A stretch of DNA of 5,247 bases from assembly GCA_029857975.1 (NCBI GenBank), contig JAOUFX010000281.1, positions 1 through 5,247 of the forward strand, read 5' to 3'. This DNA comes from Deltaproteobacteria bacterium (lineage in GTDB: Bacteria; Desulfobacterota; SM23-61). Positions 1-5,247 of the stretch are shown here, piece by piece (position 1 is the stretch's first letter; each line of letters opens with the position of its first letter). The notes under the pieces are model-generated. The model was given only the letters and a program-made list of their open reading frames with translations, searched no databases and was not told where the DNA came from. The position numbers and the translations under genes were made by a program.

Positions 1-1
1 T

Positions 2-898
2 TTATTGATGCCGGAATCCATAGCCACTTTGGGATTATGGTTGGAACAACTCCTGGCAGAAAGTACGGGTAAGGAAGGCACGGGGGTTTTGCCTGTGGAC
101 CGTGAACCCATTGGTTTTCCTTCCGCCTTCGGGAAGGATCGTCTGTTTGCCTACCTGCGGCTGAAGGATGAAGTTGATGTAAACCTTGAACGATTGGTCG
201 ACGAATTACGGAAGGCCGGCCAGCCAGTGGTAACCATCCAGATGGGGGATCGCCTGGATCTGGCCCAGGAGTTCTTTCGCTGGGAGGTGGCCACGGCTGC
301 TGCCGGGTCCATTCTGAGGATCAATCCCTTTGATCAGCCCAATGTGCAAGAGAGCAAGGACAACACCAACCGTCTGCTGGCTCGGGTCCGCCAGGACGGG
401 AAATTACCTGAAGTGACCGCCACTTTAGAAGAAGGTCCCCTGAGCTTCTATGCGACGGGAAAAGCCCGGCACGCTAAAGACCTACTTAAAACATTTTTGG
501 CCCAAGCGCGGCCGGGCGAATTTTTTGCCCTGCAAGCGTACTTGCCCGAAGAGCCTAAGATCACTCAGACCCTACAAGCCATACGCAAGCAATTGCGAGA
601 CCGGCTGGGTTTGGCCACAACCCTCGGCTACGGTCCCCGTTTCTTGCATTCTACCGGACAGTTCCATAAAGGAGGTCCGAACACAGGCCTTTTCCTGCAA
701 CTGACTGCCGATGATGCCGAGGATGCCCCCCTTCCTGGAACCTCATATACTTTTGGCCTTTTTAAACGAGCCCAGGCCTTAGGGGATCTGGAGGCTCTTA
801 AGAAACATGGCCGGAGAGTCGTTCGCGTTCACTTAGGGGCCGATGTAATCCAGGGGTTAGAGGCTTTCTCGCAATTTTTTGAAAAGGCTTGGGAGTGA
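2..898 (+). CDS. Glucose-6-phosphate isomerase, C-terminal part (probably of a bifunctional transaldolase/phosphoglucose isomerase); 5' truncated by window edge
   Basis: Interconverts glucose 6-phosphate and fructose 6-phosphate in the cytosol. The reading frame is open to the window edge, and the TTG at 5 and ATG at 8 fall inside a conserved strand (LLMPESIATLGLW), so neither is the true start. About 298 residues are visible, ending in TGA at 896-898. The stretch LGLWLEQLLAESTGKEG (29-79) is typical of this enzyme. NPFDQPNVQESK (323-358) corresponds to the canonical NxFDQxGVExGK segment that carries the active-site Lys (codon 356-358). GYGPRFLHSTGQ followed by HKGGPNTG (626-688) is the loop I associate with the Tal-Pgi fusion family, where a transaldolase domain precedes the isomerase and the whole protein is near 950 residues. 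A stand-alone isomerase of the same subfamily cannot be excluded because the N-terminal part is missing. The isomerase identity is firm; the fusion is inferred. Confidence 0.88.
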   Translation, partial: LLMPESIATLGLWLEQLLAESTGKEGTGVLPVDREPIGFPSAFGKDRLFAYLRLKDEVDVNLERLVDELRKAGQPVVTIQMGDRLDLAQEFFRWEVATAAAGSILRINPFDQPNVQESKDNTNRLLARVRQDGKLPEVTATLEEGPLSFYATGKARHAKDLLKTFLAQARPGEFFALQAYLPEEPKITQTLQAIRKQLRDRLGLATTLGYGPRFLHSTGQFHKGGPNTGLFLQLTADDAEDAPLPGTSYTFGLFKRAQALGDLEALKKHGRRVVRVHLGADVIQGLEAFSQFFEKAWE

Positions 899-922
899 AA
901 TTCAAAGCGGGAAAAATTTAAA

Positions 923-951
923 TTGAAAAGGCGATGCACCACGAATTTATT
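923..951 (+). promoter_or_regulatory. Possible weak sigma70-type promoter ahead of the flavin reductase gene
   Basis: TTGAAA at 923-928 (5 of 6 matches to the -35 consensus) is followed after 17 bases by TTTATT at 946-951 (4 of 6 to the -10). It lies in the 116-base AT-rich spacer between two functionally unrelated genes, where a separate promoter would be reasonable. Such matches are common by chance in AT-rich DNA, so this is tentative. Confidence 0.25.
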
Positions 952-967
952 CTCTGGGTTCTCTGCG
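950..967. repeat. Two-copy degenerate 9-base tandem repeat in spacer
   Basis: TTCTCTGGG (950-958) is followed directly by TTCTCTGCG (959-967), 8 of 9 bases identical, then by TTTAAA. CACCACGAA lies just upstream at 937-945. This looks like a remnant of the short CTCTGCG/CACGAA-type intergenic tandem repeats I remember from deltaproteobacterial and related genomes. With only two copies it could be chance; function unknown. Confidence 0.4.
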
Positions 968-994
968 TTTAAAAAAAATAGATCAATTCAGGTT

Positions 995-1006
995 AAAGAA
1001 AGGAGG
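995..1006 (+). promoter_or_regulatory. Strong ribosome binding site of the flavin reductase gene
   Basis: AAAGAAAGGAGG contains a full AGGAGG at 1001-1006, 8 bases before the ATG at 1015. It fixes the start of the 186-residue reductase and predicts efficient translation. Confidence 0.85.
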
Positions 1007-1014
1007 ATGAAAAA

Positions 1015-1575
1015 ATGAACCCTAAGATTTCAATCCTTGGTTTTGCCGGCAGTTTAAGGAAAGGTTCTTTTAATCGAGGTCTCTTGCGGATCGCAAAAGA
1101 ATTGGTTCCTCAGGAAGCCGAATTGGAGATCTTCGATCTGGAAGGGATCCCTCCATTTAATCAGGACCTGGAAAACCAACCGCCGCAAAAGGTTAAAGAA
1201 TTCAAAGCGAAAATCCGGGCCGCGGATGCAGTCCTGATTGTTACGCCGGAATATAATTATTCGATTCCGGGCGTCCTGAAAAATGCCATCGACTGGGCTT
1301 CCCGGCCCTATGGGGATAATGCCTTAGAGGGGAAGCCGGTGGCCTTAATGGGTGCGTCCATCGGCATGTTAGGAACAGCGCGCGCCCAATATCATCTGCG
1401 GCAATGTTTCGTCTGGCTCAACATGTATCCGCTGAATCAACCGGAAGTCATGGTGCCTTTTGCCGAGGAAAAATTCGATGCCAACGGCGCGCTGACCGAC
1501 CAAAAAACAAAAGAAAAAATAAAAGAGTTGCTGGAAAGCCTGATCAACTGGACGCGCAAGTGGCTAAAGGTTTAA
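1015..1575 (+). CDS. NAD(P)H-dependent FMN reductase / quinone reductase, ChrR (YieF)-like
   Basis: A small soluble flavodoxin-fold oxidoreductase of 186 residues, a typical full length for the NADPH_dep_FMN_red family. Members bind FMN and use NAD(P)H to reduce quinones, azo dyes or metal oxyanions such as chromate; the physiological substrate here is unknown. The N-terminal strand ILGFAGSLRKGSFN (residues 7-20) is the FMN phosphate-binding loop. TPEYNYSIPG (77-86) and the following LKNAIDWASRP are the flavin ring-binding and dimer segment. GASIGMLGTARAQYHLRQ (113-130) matches the ChrR/YieF branch closely. There is no signal peptide or membrane segment. The ATG at 1015 is chosen because of the AGGAGG 8 bases upstream and because the protein begins directly before beta strand 1. 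The neighbours are unrelated metabolic genes, so context does not assign a substrate. The family is certain; ChrR-type specificity is inferred from resemblance alone. Confidence 0.9.
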   Translation: MNPKISILGFAGSLRKGSFNRGLLRIAKELVPQEAELEIFDLEGIPPFNQDLENQPPQKVKEFKAKIRAADAVLIVTPEYNYSIPGVLKNAIDWASRPYGDNALEGKPVALMGASIGMLGTARAQYHLRQCFVWLNMYPLNQPEVMVPFAEEKFDANGALTDQKTKEKIKELLESLINWTRKWLKV

Positions 1576-1655
1576 ATGATACCGCCAGAAACCACCAGAC
1601 CAGGCTATTCTGTCTAAATTTTCATCACTGCGCTATATTGTAAATCATTTTTTAC

Positions 1656-1684
1656 TTGACACCCAGACTCCTTCCTTAAATAAT
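1656..1684 (+). promoter_or_regulatory. Sigma70-type promoter of carB
   Basis: A perfect -35 box TTGACA (1656-1661) and a -10 box AATAAT (1679-1684, 5 of 6 matches) are separated by the optimal 17 bases. Transcription would start near 1691, giving a leader of about 53 bases before the ATG of carB. The site lies in the AT-rich 168-base spacer after the flavin reductase gene and suggests that carB is transcribed independently of the upstream genes. No purine- or pyrimidine-type operator was recognised around it. This is a prediction from sequence only. Confidence 0.7.
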
Positions 1685-1693
1685 TCACCTTGT

Positions 1694-1710
1694 TAAAAGC
1701 AAAGCTTTTA
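1694..1710 (+). promoter_or_regulatory. Perfect 7-bp inverted repeat (hairpin) at the 5' end of the predicted carB leader
   Basis: TAAAAGC (1694-1700) and GCTTTTA (1704-1710) are exact reverse complements around the loop AAA (1701-1703). The repeat starts about 3 bases after the predicted transcription start. In RNA this would be a 5'-terminal stem-loop, a form known to stabilise mRNAs; in DNA it could be a small operator. It is not a terminator, because no T-run follows and it lies before carB. It is A/T-rich, so the stem would be weak. Confidence 0.45.
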
Positions 1711-1731
1711 GGGAATGAATGGCGAAGGAAG

Positions 1732-1737
1732 AAAGGA
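1732..1737 (+). promoter_or_regulatory. Ribosome binding site of carB; decides the start at 1744
   Basis: AAAGGA at 1732-1737 sits 6 bases before the ATG at 1744; a second purine-rich AAGGA lies at 1725-1729. The in-frame TTG at 1690 would add 18 residues that do not belong to the family, and it lies at or before the predicted transcription start, so it is not used. Confidence 0.7.
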
Positions 1738-1743
1738 AATTGT

Positions 1744-4700
1744 ATGCCCCGGCGGGATGACCTTAAAAAAATAATGATTATTGGATCCGGCCCCATCGTG
1801 ATCGGACAAGCATGCGAGTTCGATTACTCGGGGACCCAGGCCTGCAAGGCCCTGCGGAAACTGGGTTATAAGATCGTACTGGTGAATTCGAACCCGGCAA
1901 CCATCATGACCGACCCGGGCATGGCTGATGCAACTTATGTCGAGCCGCTCAACCTTCAAGCCTTGACCGAGGTTATTGAAAATGAAAGGCCGGATGCCAT
2001 CTTGCCGAATCTGGGCGGCCAGACCGGCCTGAACCTCACCTCGGAACTTGCCCGGTCAGGCGTTCTTGAAAAATTCGGCGTCAAGGTAATCGGCGTTCGG
2101 GTGGATGCGATCGAGAGGGGAGAGGACCGCATTGCTTTCAAAGAAACCATGAACCGACTCGGCATTGAAATGCCGCAAAGCGCACCCGCTTTCAGCGTGG
2201 AGGAGGCTGAAAAGATCGCCGCCCAGCTCGGTTACCCGGTCGTGATCCGCCCGGCCTATACCTTGGGGGGAACAGGCGGCGGGATGGTTTACAACCTTGA
2301 AGAGCTGCGCACAGTGGCCAGCCGCGGGATATCGGCCAGTCTCGTAGGGCAGATCCTCGTTGAAGAATCAGTTCTTGGTTGGGAAGAGCTCGAGCTGGAA
2401 GTGGTCCGTGACGCCAAAAACCAGATGATTACCGTCTGCTTTATCGAGAATGTAGACGCCATGGGGGTGCATACGGGCGACTCTTATTGTACGGCCCCGA
2501 TGCTGACCATCGATCCCGAACTCCAGAAGAAGCTGCAAAAATACTCTTACGACATTGTTGAGGCCATCCAAGTGATCGGCGGAACGAATATCCAGTTTGC
2601 CCATCATCCGGAAACCGGTCGGGTGGTGGTGATCGAGATCAATCCCAGGACATCCCGTTCCTCTGCCCTGGCCTCCAAAGCAACGGGTTTCCCCATTGCC
2701 CTGATTTCTTCCATGCTGGCTGCCGGCCTGACCCTCGATGAGATCCCCTACTGGCGGGAGGGCACGCTCGATAAATACACTCCCTCGGGGGACTATGTGG
2801 TGGTCAAGTTTGCGCGCTGGGACTTCGAAAAATTTTCCGGTGCCGAAGACAAGCTGGGTACGCAGATGCGGGCCGTCGGCGAGGTCATGTCGATCGGTAA
2901 GAATTACAAAGAAGCCCTCCAGAAATCGATCCGTTCCCTGGAGAAAGGCCGCTACGGCCTCGGCTTTGCCAAGGATTTTCATAATAGGTCGCTCGATGAA
3001 CTGATGGATTTTCTGGCCGAACCGTCGAGTGAGCGGCAATTTATCATGTATGAGGCCTTAAGGAAGGGAGCCTCTACCGAGGCTCTTTACAAGAAGACTT
3101 ACATCAAGCCCTGGTTCATCGAGCAGATGAAAGAGCTGCTGGAACTGGAGGAAAAGATCCTCCTGCACAAAGGTAAAAACCTGCCCGATGATTTGCTAAG
3201 AGAGGCGAAGAAGGATGGCTTCTCGGACCGATACCTTTCCCTGCTGCTCGGCATCCCGGAAAAAGATATTCGAGGGCGGCGTATCGGGTTAGGCCTAAAC
3301 CAGAGTTGGGATGCCGTGCCGGTAAGCGGGGTAAAGAACGCAGCCTATTACTACTCCACGTATAATGGGCCGGATAAGGTTGGGGTGAGCAATAGACGAA
3401 AGATTATGGTTCTGGGTGGAGGGCCCAACCGCATCGGCCAGGGGATTGAATTTGATTACTGTTGCGTCCATGCCGCTTTTGCCTTAAGGGATGAGGGCTA
3501 TGAGTCCATTATGGTCAACTGCAATCCGGAGACCGTTTCCACAGATTATGACACCTCCGATAAACTGTATTTTGAGCCCCTCACCGTAGAGGATGTGCTG
3601 AGTATTTACCAGAAAGAAAAGCCTGAAGGGGTGATCGTTCAATTTGGCGGTCAGACCCCCTTGAACATCGCCAATGAGCTGGGCCGGGCAGGGGTCAGGA
3701 TCATCGGTACCTCCCCGGAAACCATTGATCTCGCTGAAGATCGCGACCGGTTCCGCCAGATGATGGGCCGCCTGGGCATTCCGATGCCCGAATCCGGAAT
3801 GGCCAGCACCCTGGATGAAGCCATTCAAATTGCCCAACGGATCGGCTACCCGTTGATGGTGAGGCCTTCGTATGTCCTTGGCGGACGGGGCATGGAGGTG
3901 GTCTATGACGAGGAAATGCTCAAGAAATACGTGACCGCAGCTGTGGGCGTGACTCCCGAGCGCCCGATTCTCATCGATAAATTCCTGGAAAACGCCATTG
4001 AGACCGAGGCCGACGCCATCGCCGATGGTACCGATGCTTTTGTACCCGCGGTCATGGAACATATCGAACTGGCCGGCATCCATTCGGGAGATTCCGCCTG
4101 TGTGATTCCGCCGGTCAGCATCCCCCACCGGCATCTCGATACGATTCATGAGTACACGAAAAAAATCGCCATCGAATTCAAAGTGGTGGGGCTGATGAAT
4201 ATTCAGTACGCCATCGCCAATGATGTGGTCTATATTCTGGAAGCGAACCCCCGGGCTTCCCGAACCGTTCCTCTTGTTTCCAAGGTATGCAACATACCCA
4301 TGGCCCGCATCGCCACTCAGGTCATGCTGGGGAAAAAATTATCCCAGTTAAACCTCAAACCCCAATCCTTTACCCATTTTGGCGTCAAGGAGGCCGTTTT
4401 TCCATTCAACATGTTTCCGGAGGTTGACCCGGTTCTTGGGCCGGAGATGCGCTCCACGGGAGAGGTCCTGGGACTGGCCGATTCCTTCGGCCTGGCCTTT
4501 TTCAAGGCGGAAGAAGCCGCCCAGCCGATCCTTCCCGCCCAAGGAACGGTCCTGATTACGACAAATGATAAAGAAAAAGGGGGGGCGCTGGAAGTTGCCC
4601 GGGAGTTAAAAAAGCTCGGTTTCAAGATCAAAGCTACCAACGGAACGTGCCGATTCCTGAACAAACACGGGATTGAATCCGAACCCATTCTCAAGATGCA

Positions 4701-4944
4701 TGAGGGGCGACCCAACATTGTCGATGGAATCAAAAACGGGGAAATTCAACTGGTCATCAACACACCGATCGGGAGACTGGGCACGTACGATGATTCCTAC
4801 ATCCGCAAGGCCGCGATTAAGTATAAGATTCCCTACATCACTACGATTGCCGCGGCCGTGGCGGCGGCGAAAGGGATTGCTGCCGTCCGGAAGGGCCACG
4901 GCCGGGCAAAATCGTTGCAGAACTACCATGCGGATATCAAGTAA
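1744..4944 (+). CDS. carB: Carbamoyl-phosphate synthetase large subunit
   Basis: Makes carbamoyl phosphate from bicarbonate, ammonia (passed by a tunnel from the CarA glutaminase) and two ATP, for pyrimidine and arginine synthesis in the cytosol. Length is 1066 residues against 1073 in E. coli. Residues 1 to about 400 form the carboxyphosphate ATP-grasp half: GSGPIVIGQACEFDYSG at the N-terminus, R169, Gly-rich loop 173-180, metal/catalytic E298, N300 and R302. About 400-550 is the oligomerisation domain. About 551-932 is the homologous carbamate-phosphorylating half: GGGPNRIGQGIEFDY, R707, E833, N835, R837. About 933-1066 is the MGS-like allosteric domain (ATNGT, MHEGRP, INTP). Residues E775, D783, E883 and T1033 align with the E. 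coli ornithine-site residues E783, D791, E892 and T1042. All catalytic motifs are intact and no frameshift is seen. The start at 1744 gives the standard MPRRDD N-terminus and has an SD. carA is not adjacent; carB has its own promoter, and the class II amidotransferase gene follows after 119 bases. Confidence 0.98.
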   Translation: MPRRDDLKKIMIIGSGPIVIGQACEFDYSGTQACKALRKLGYKIVLVNSNPATIMTDPGMADATYVEPLNLQALTEVIENERPDAILPNLGGQTGLNLTSELARSGVLEKFGVKVIGVRVDAIERGEDRIAFKETMNRLGIEMPQSAPAFSVEEAEKIAAQLGYPVVIRPAYTLGGTGGGMVYNLEELRTVASRGISASLVGQILVEESVLGWEELELEVVRDAKNQMITVCFIENVDAMGVHTGDSYCTAPMLTIDPELQKKLQKYSYDIVEAIQVIGGTNIQFAHHPETGRVVVIEINPRTSRSSALASKATGFPIALISSMLAAGLTLDEIPYWREGTLDKYTPSGDYVVVKFARWDFEKFSGAEDKLGTQMRAVGEVMSIGKNYKEALQKSIRSLEKGRYGLGFAKDFHNRSLDELMDFLAEPSSERQFIMYEALRKGASTEALYKKTYIKPWFIEQMKELLELEEKILLHKGKNLPDDLLREAKKDGFSDRYLSLLLGIPEKDIRGRRIGLGLNQSWDAVPVSGVKNAAYYYSTYNGPDKVGVSNRRKIMVLGGGPNRIGQGIEFDYCCVHAAFALRDEGYESIMVNCNPETVSTDYDTSDKLYFEPLTVEDVLSIYQKEKPEGVIVQFGGQTPLNIANELGRAGVRIIGTSPETIDLAEDRDRFRQMMGRLGIPMPESGMASTLDEAIQIAQRIGYPLMVRPSYVLGGRGMEVVYDEEMLKKYVTAAVGVTPERPILIDKFLENAIETEADAIADGTDAFVPAVMEHIELAGIHSGDSACVIPPVSIPHRHLDTIHEYTKKIAIEFKVVGLMNIQYAIANDVVYILEANPRASRTVPLVSKVCNIPMARIATQVMLGKKLSQLNLKPQSFTHFGVKEAVFPFNMFPEVDPVLGPEMRSTGEVLGLADSFGLAFFKAEEAAQPILPAQGTVLITTNDKEKGGALEVARELKKLGFKIKATNGTCRFLNKHGIESEPILKMHEGRPNIVDGIKNGEIQLVINTPIGRLGTYDDSYIRKAAIKYKIPYITTIAAAVAAAKGIAAVRKGHGRAKSLQNYHADIK

Positions 4945-4971
4945 AAAGACCCATAACCGCAAGTCGCGAGA

Positions 4972-4988
4972 GCGCAAGGCGCAAGGCG
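4972..4988. repeat. 7-base tandem repeat GCGCAAG in spacer after carB
   Basis: GCGCAAG occurs twice in tandem (4972-4978, 4979-4985) and continues with GCG (4986-4988), a perfect period-7 run of 17 bases. A related CCGCAAG lies slightly out of phase at 4957-4963. It lies in the 119-base spacer between carB and the amidotransferase gene. It does not fold into a terminator-like stem. It resembles the GCGCAAGGCG-type low-copy repeats I remember from deltaproteobacterial intergenic DNA; function unknown. Confidence 0.5.
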
Positions 4989-5049
4989 AAGAGGGATTCA
5001 ATGGAGAGTCCGTACCTGGAGTTTTGGGGTAGGTTGCCTTTACATGAAA

Positions 5050-5056
5050 GAGGTGG
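5050..5056 (+). promoter_or_regulatory. Ribosome binding site of the class II amidotransferase gene
   Basis: GAGGTGG at 5050-5056 lies 7 bases before the ATG at 5064 and contains GAGGTG, complementary to the 16S rRNA tail. It favours this ATG over an in-frame TTG at 5034. Confidence 0.7.
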
Positions 5057-5063
5057 AAGACAG

Positions 5064-5247
5064 ATGAAATCGGTGCAAGAGAACTGCGGTATCTTTGGAA
5101 TTTGTTCCTCTGCGGATTGTGTTGAGGACATCTATCAGGGGATTGATTTTTTGCAGCACAGGGGACAGGAATATTGCGGTATTGCCACTTTCGACGGGAA
5201 AATCCATCAAATTACCCACTATGGCAAGGTGGGCAATACTTTTCCCG
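5064..5247 (+). CDS. PurF-like class II glutamine amidotransferase, N-terminal fragment (3' end outside the window)
   Basis: Only the first 61 codons are present; the frame is open to the window edge. Class II (Ntn-type) amidotransferases use an N-terminal Cys to release ammonia from glutamine. PurF uses that ammonia to make phosphoribosylamine from PRPP, the first step of purine synthesis. Seven residues (MKSVQEN) precede C8-GIFGI, the expected nucleophile after autocatalytic removal of a propeptide, as in Bacillus PurF. LQHRGQE (residues 30-36) is the family's glutamine-site motif. Differences from standard PurF are visible: QEYCGIA replaces the usual QESAGIA, a CVEDIYQGIDF segment precedes the motif, and HYGKVGNTF stands where KGxGLVxxVF is usual. 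This suggests a PurF paralogue rather than the standard enzyme. It may be co-transcribed with carB, since no terminator was found in the 119-base gap. Amidotransferase class is secure; PurF activity is uncertain because the phosphoribosyltransferase domain is not visible. Confidence 0.8.
   Translation, partial: MKSVQENCGIFGICSSADCVEDIYQGIDFLQHRGQEYCGIATFDGKIHQITHYGKVGNTFP

Noticed and set aside
915..924. 10-base palindrome AATTTAAATT after the isomerase gene
   Set aside because: It consists only of A and T in an AT-rich spacer and is expected by chance; no known operator was recognised.
1569..1652. Possible terminator after the flavin reductase gene (GGTTT/AAACC pairing and a run of six T at 1647-1652)
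   Set aside because: The stem is only 5 bp with a 15-base loop, and the T-run is more than 50 bases away with no GC-rich stem directly before it.
1690..1743. Extended carB start at TTG 1690
   Set aside because: The extra 18 residues are not family-like, the TTG coincides with the predicted transcription start, and the ATG at 1744 has a Shine-Dalgarno and the standard N-terminus.
1715..1774. 19-codon upstream reading frame in the carB leader that overlaps the carB start (ATG 1715, TAA 1772-1774)
   Set aside because: The only AG-rich match (AGGG 1710-1713) is too close to its ATG, and its codons are mostly the carB ribosome-binding region read in another frame; it shows no Arg run or pyrimidine-control signature.
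2368..3039. 223-residue open frame on the - strand
   Set aside because: It lies antisense within carB, has no recognisable domain and is explained by the codon bias of carB.
3484..4149. 221-residue open frame on the - strand
   Set aside because: It lies antisense within the second ATP-grasp half of carB and has no family resemblance; a codon-bias shadow like the one opposite the first half.
5044..5067. Seven-codon reading frame (MKEVEDR) whose TGA overlaps the ATG of the amidotransferase gene
   Set aside because: It contains the downstream gene's Shine-Dalgarno, is very short and has no convincing ribosome site; best explained by chance.

Overview
The window reads as ordinary chromosomal housekeeping DNA from a Gram-negative bacterium. 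All four genes lie on the + strand, with spacers of roughly 115-170 bases. The protein types (a Tal/Pgi-type phosphoglucose isomerase, a full-length two-ATP-grasp CarB with a C-terminal MGS domain, a PurF-like class II amidotransferase) and the short degenerate tandem repeats in two spacers suggest a deltaproteobacterial / Desulfobacterota-like source. That assignment is inferred from memory of the families and has not been searched.

Layout: (1) bases 2-898 are the 3' end of a glucose-6-phosphate isomerase of the kind usually fused behind transaldolase; its 5' part is outside the window. (2) 1015-1575 is a complete 186-residue NAD(P)H-dependent FMN/quinone reductase of the ChrR/YieF type with a near-ideal Shine-Dalgarno. 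(3) 1744-4944 is a complete carB (1066 residues), the large subunit of carbamoyl-phosphate synthetase. It is preceded by a very good sigma70-type promoter (TTGACA, 17 bases, AATAAT) and a 7-bp hairpin at the predicted mRNA 5' end. (4) 5064 to the window end is the first 61 residues of a PurF-like class II glutamine amidotransferase with a short propeptide before the nucleophilic Cys.

The carB gene links pyrimidine and arginine synthesis, and the downstream gene is probably involved in purine synthesis or another glutamine-dependent transfer, so the right half has a nucleotide-metabolism theme. The left half is central carbon metabolism plus a flavin reductase with no obvious link. carA, the usual partner of carB, is not adjacent on either side. 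I see no RNA genes, CRISPR array, insertion sequence, phage gene or convincing intrinsic terminator.

No strong case for an undescribed system can be made. The points most worth a second look are the isolation of carB from carA beside a divergent class II amidotransferase, the promoter/hairpin leader of carB, and the degenerate tandem repeats in the spacers.
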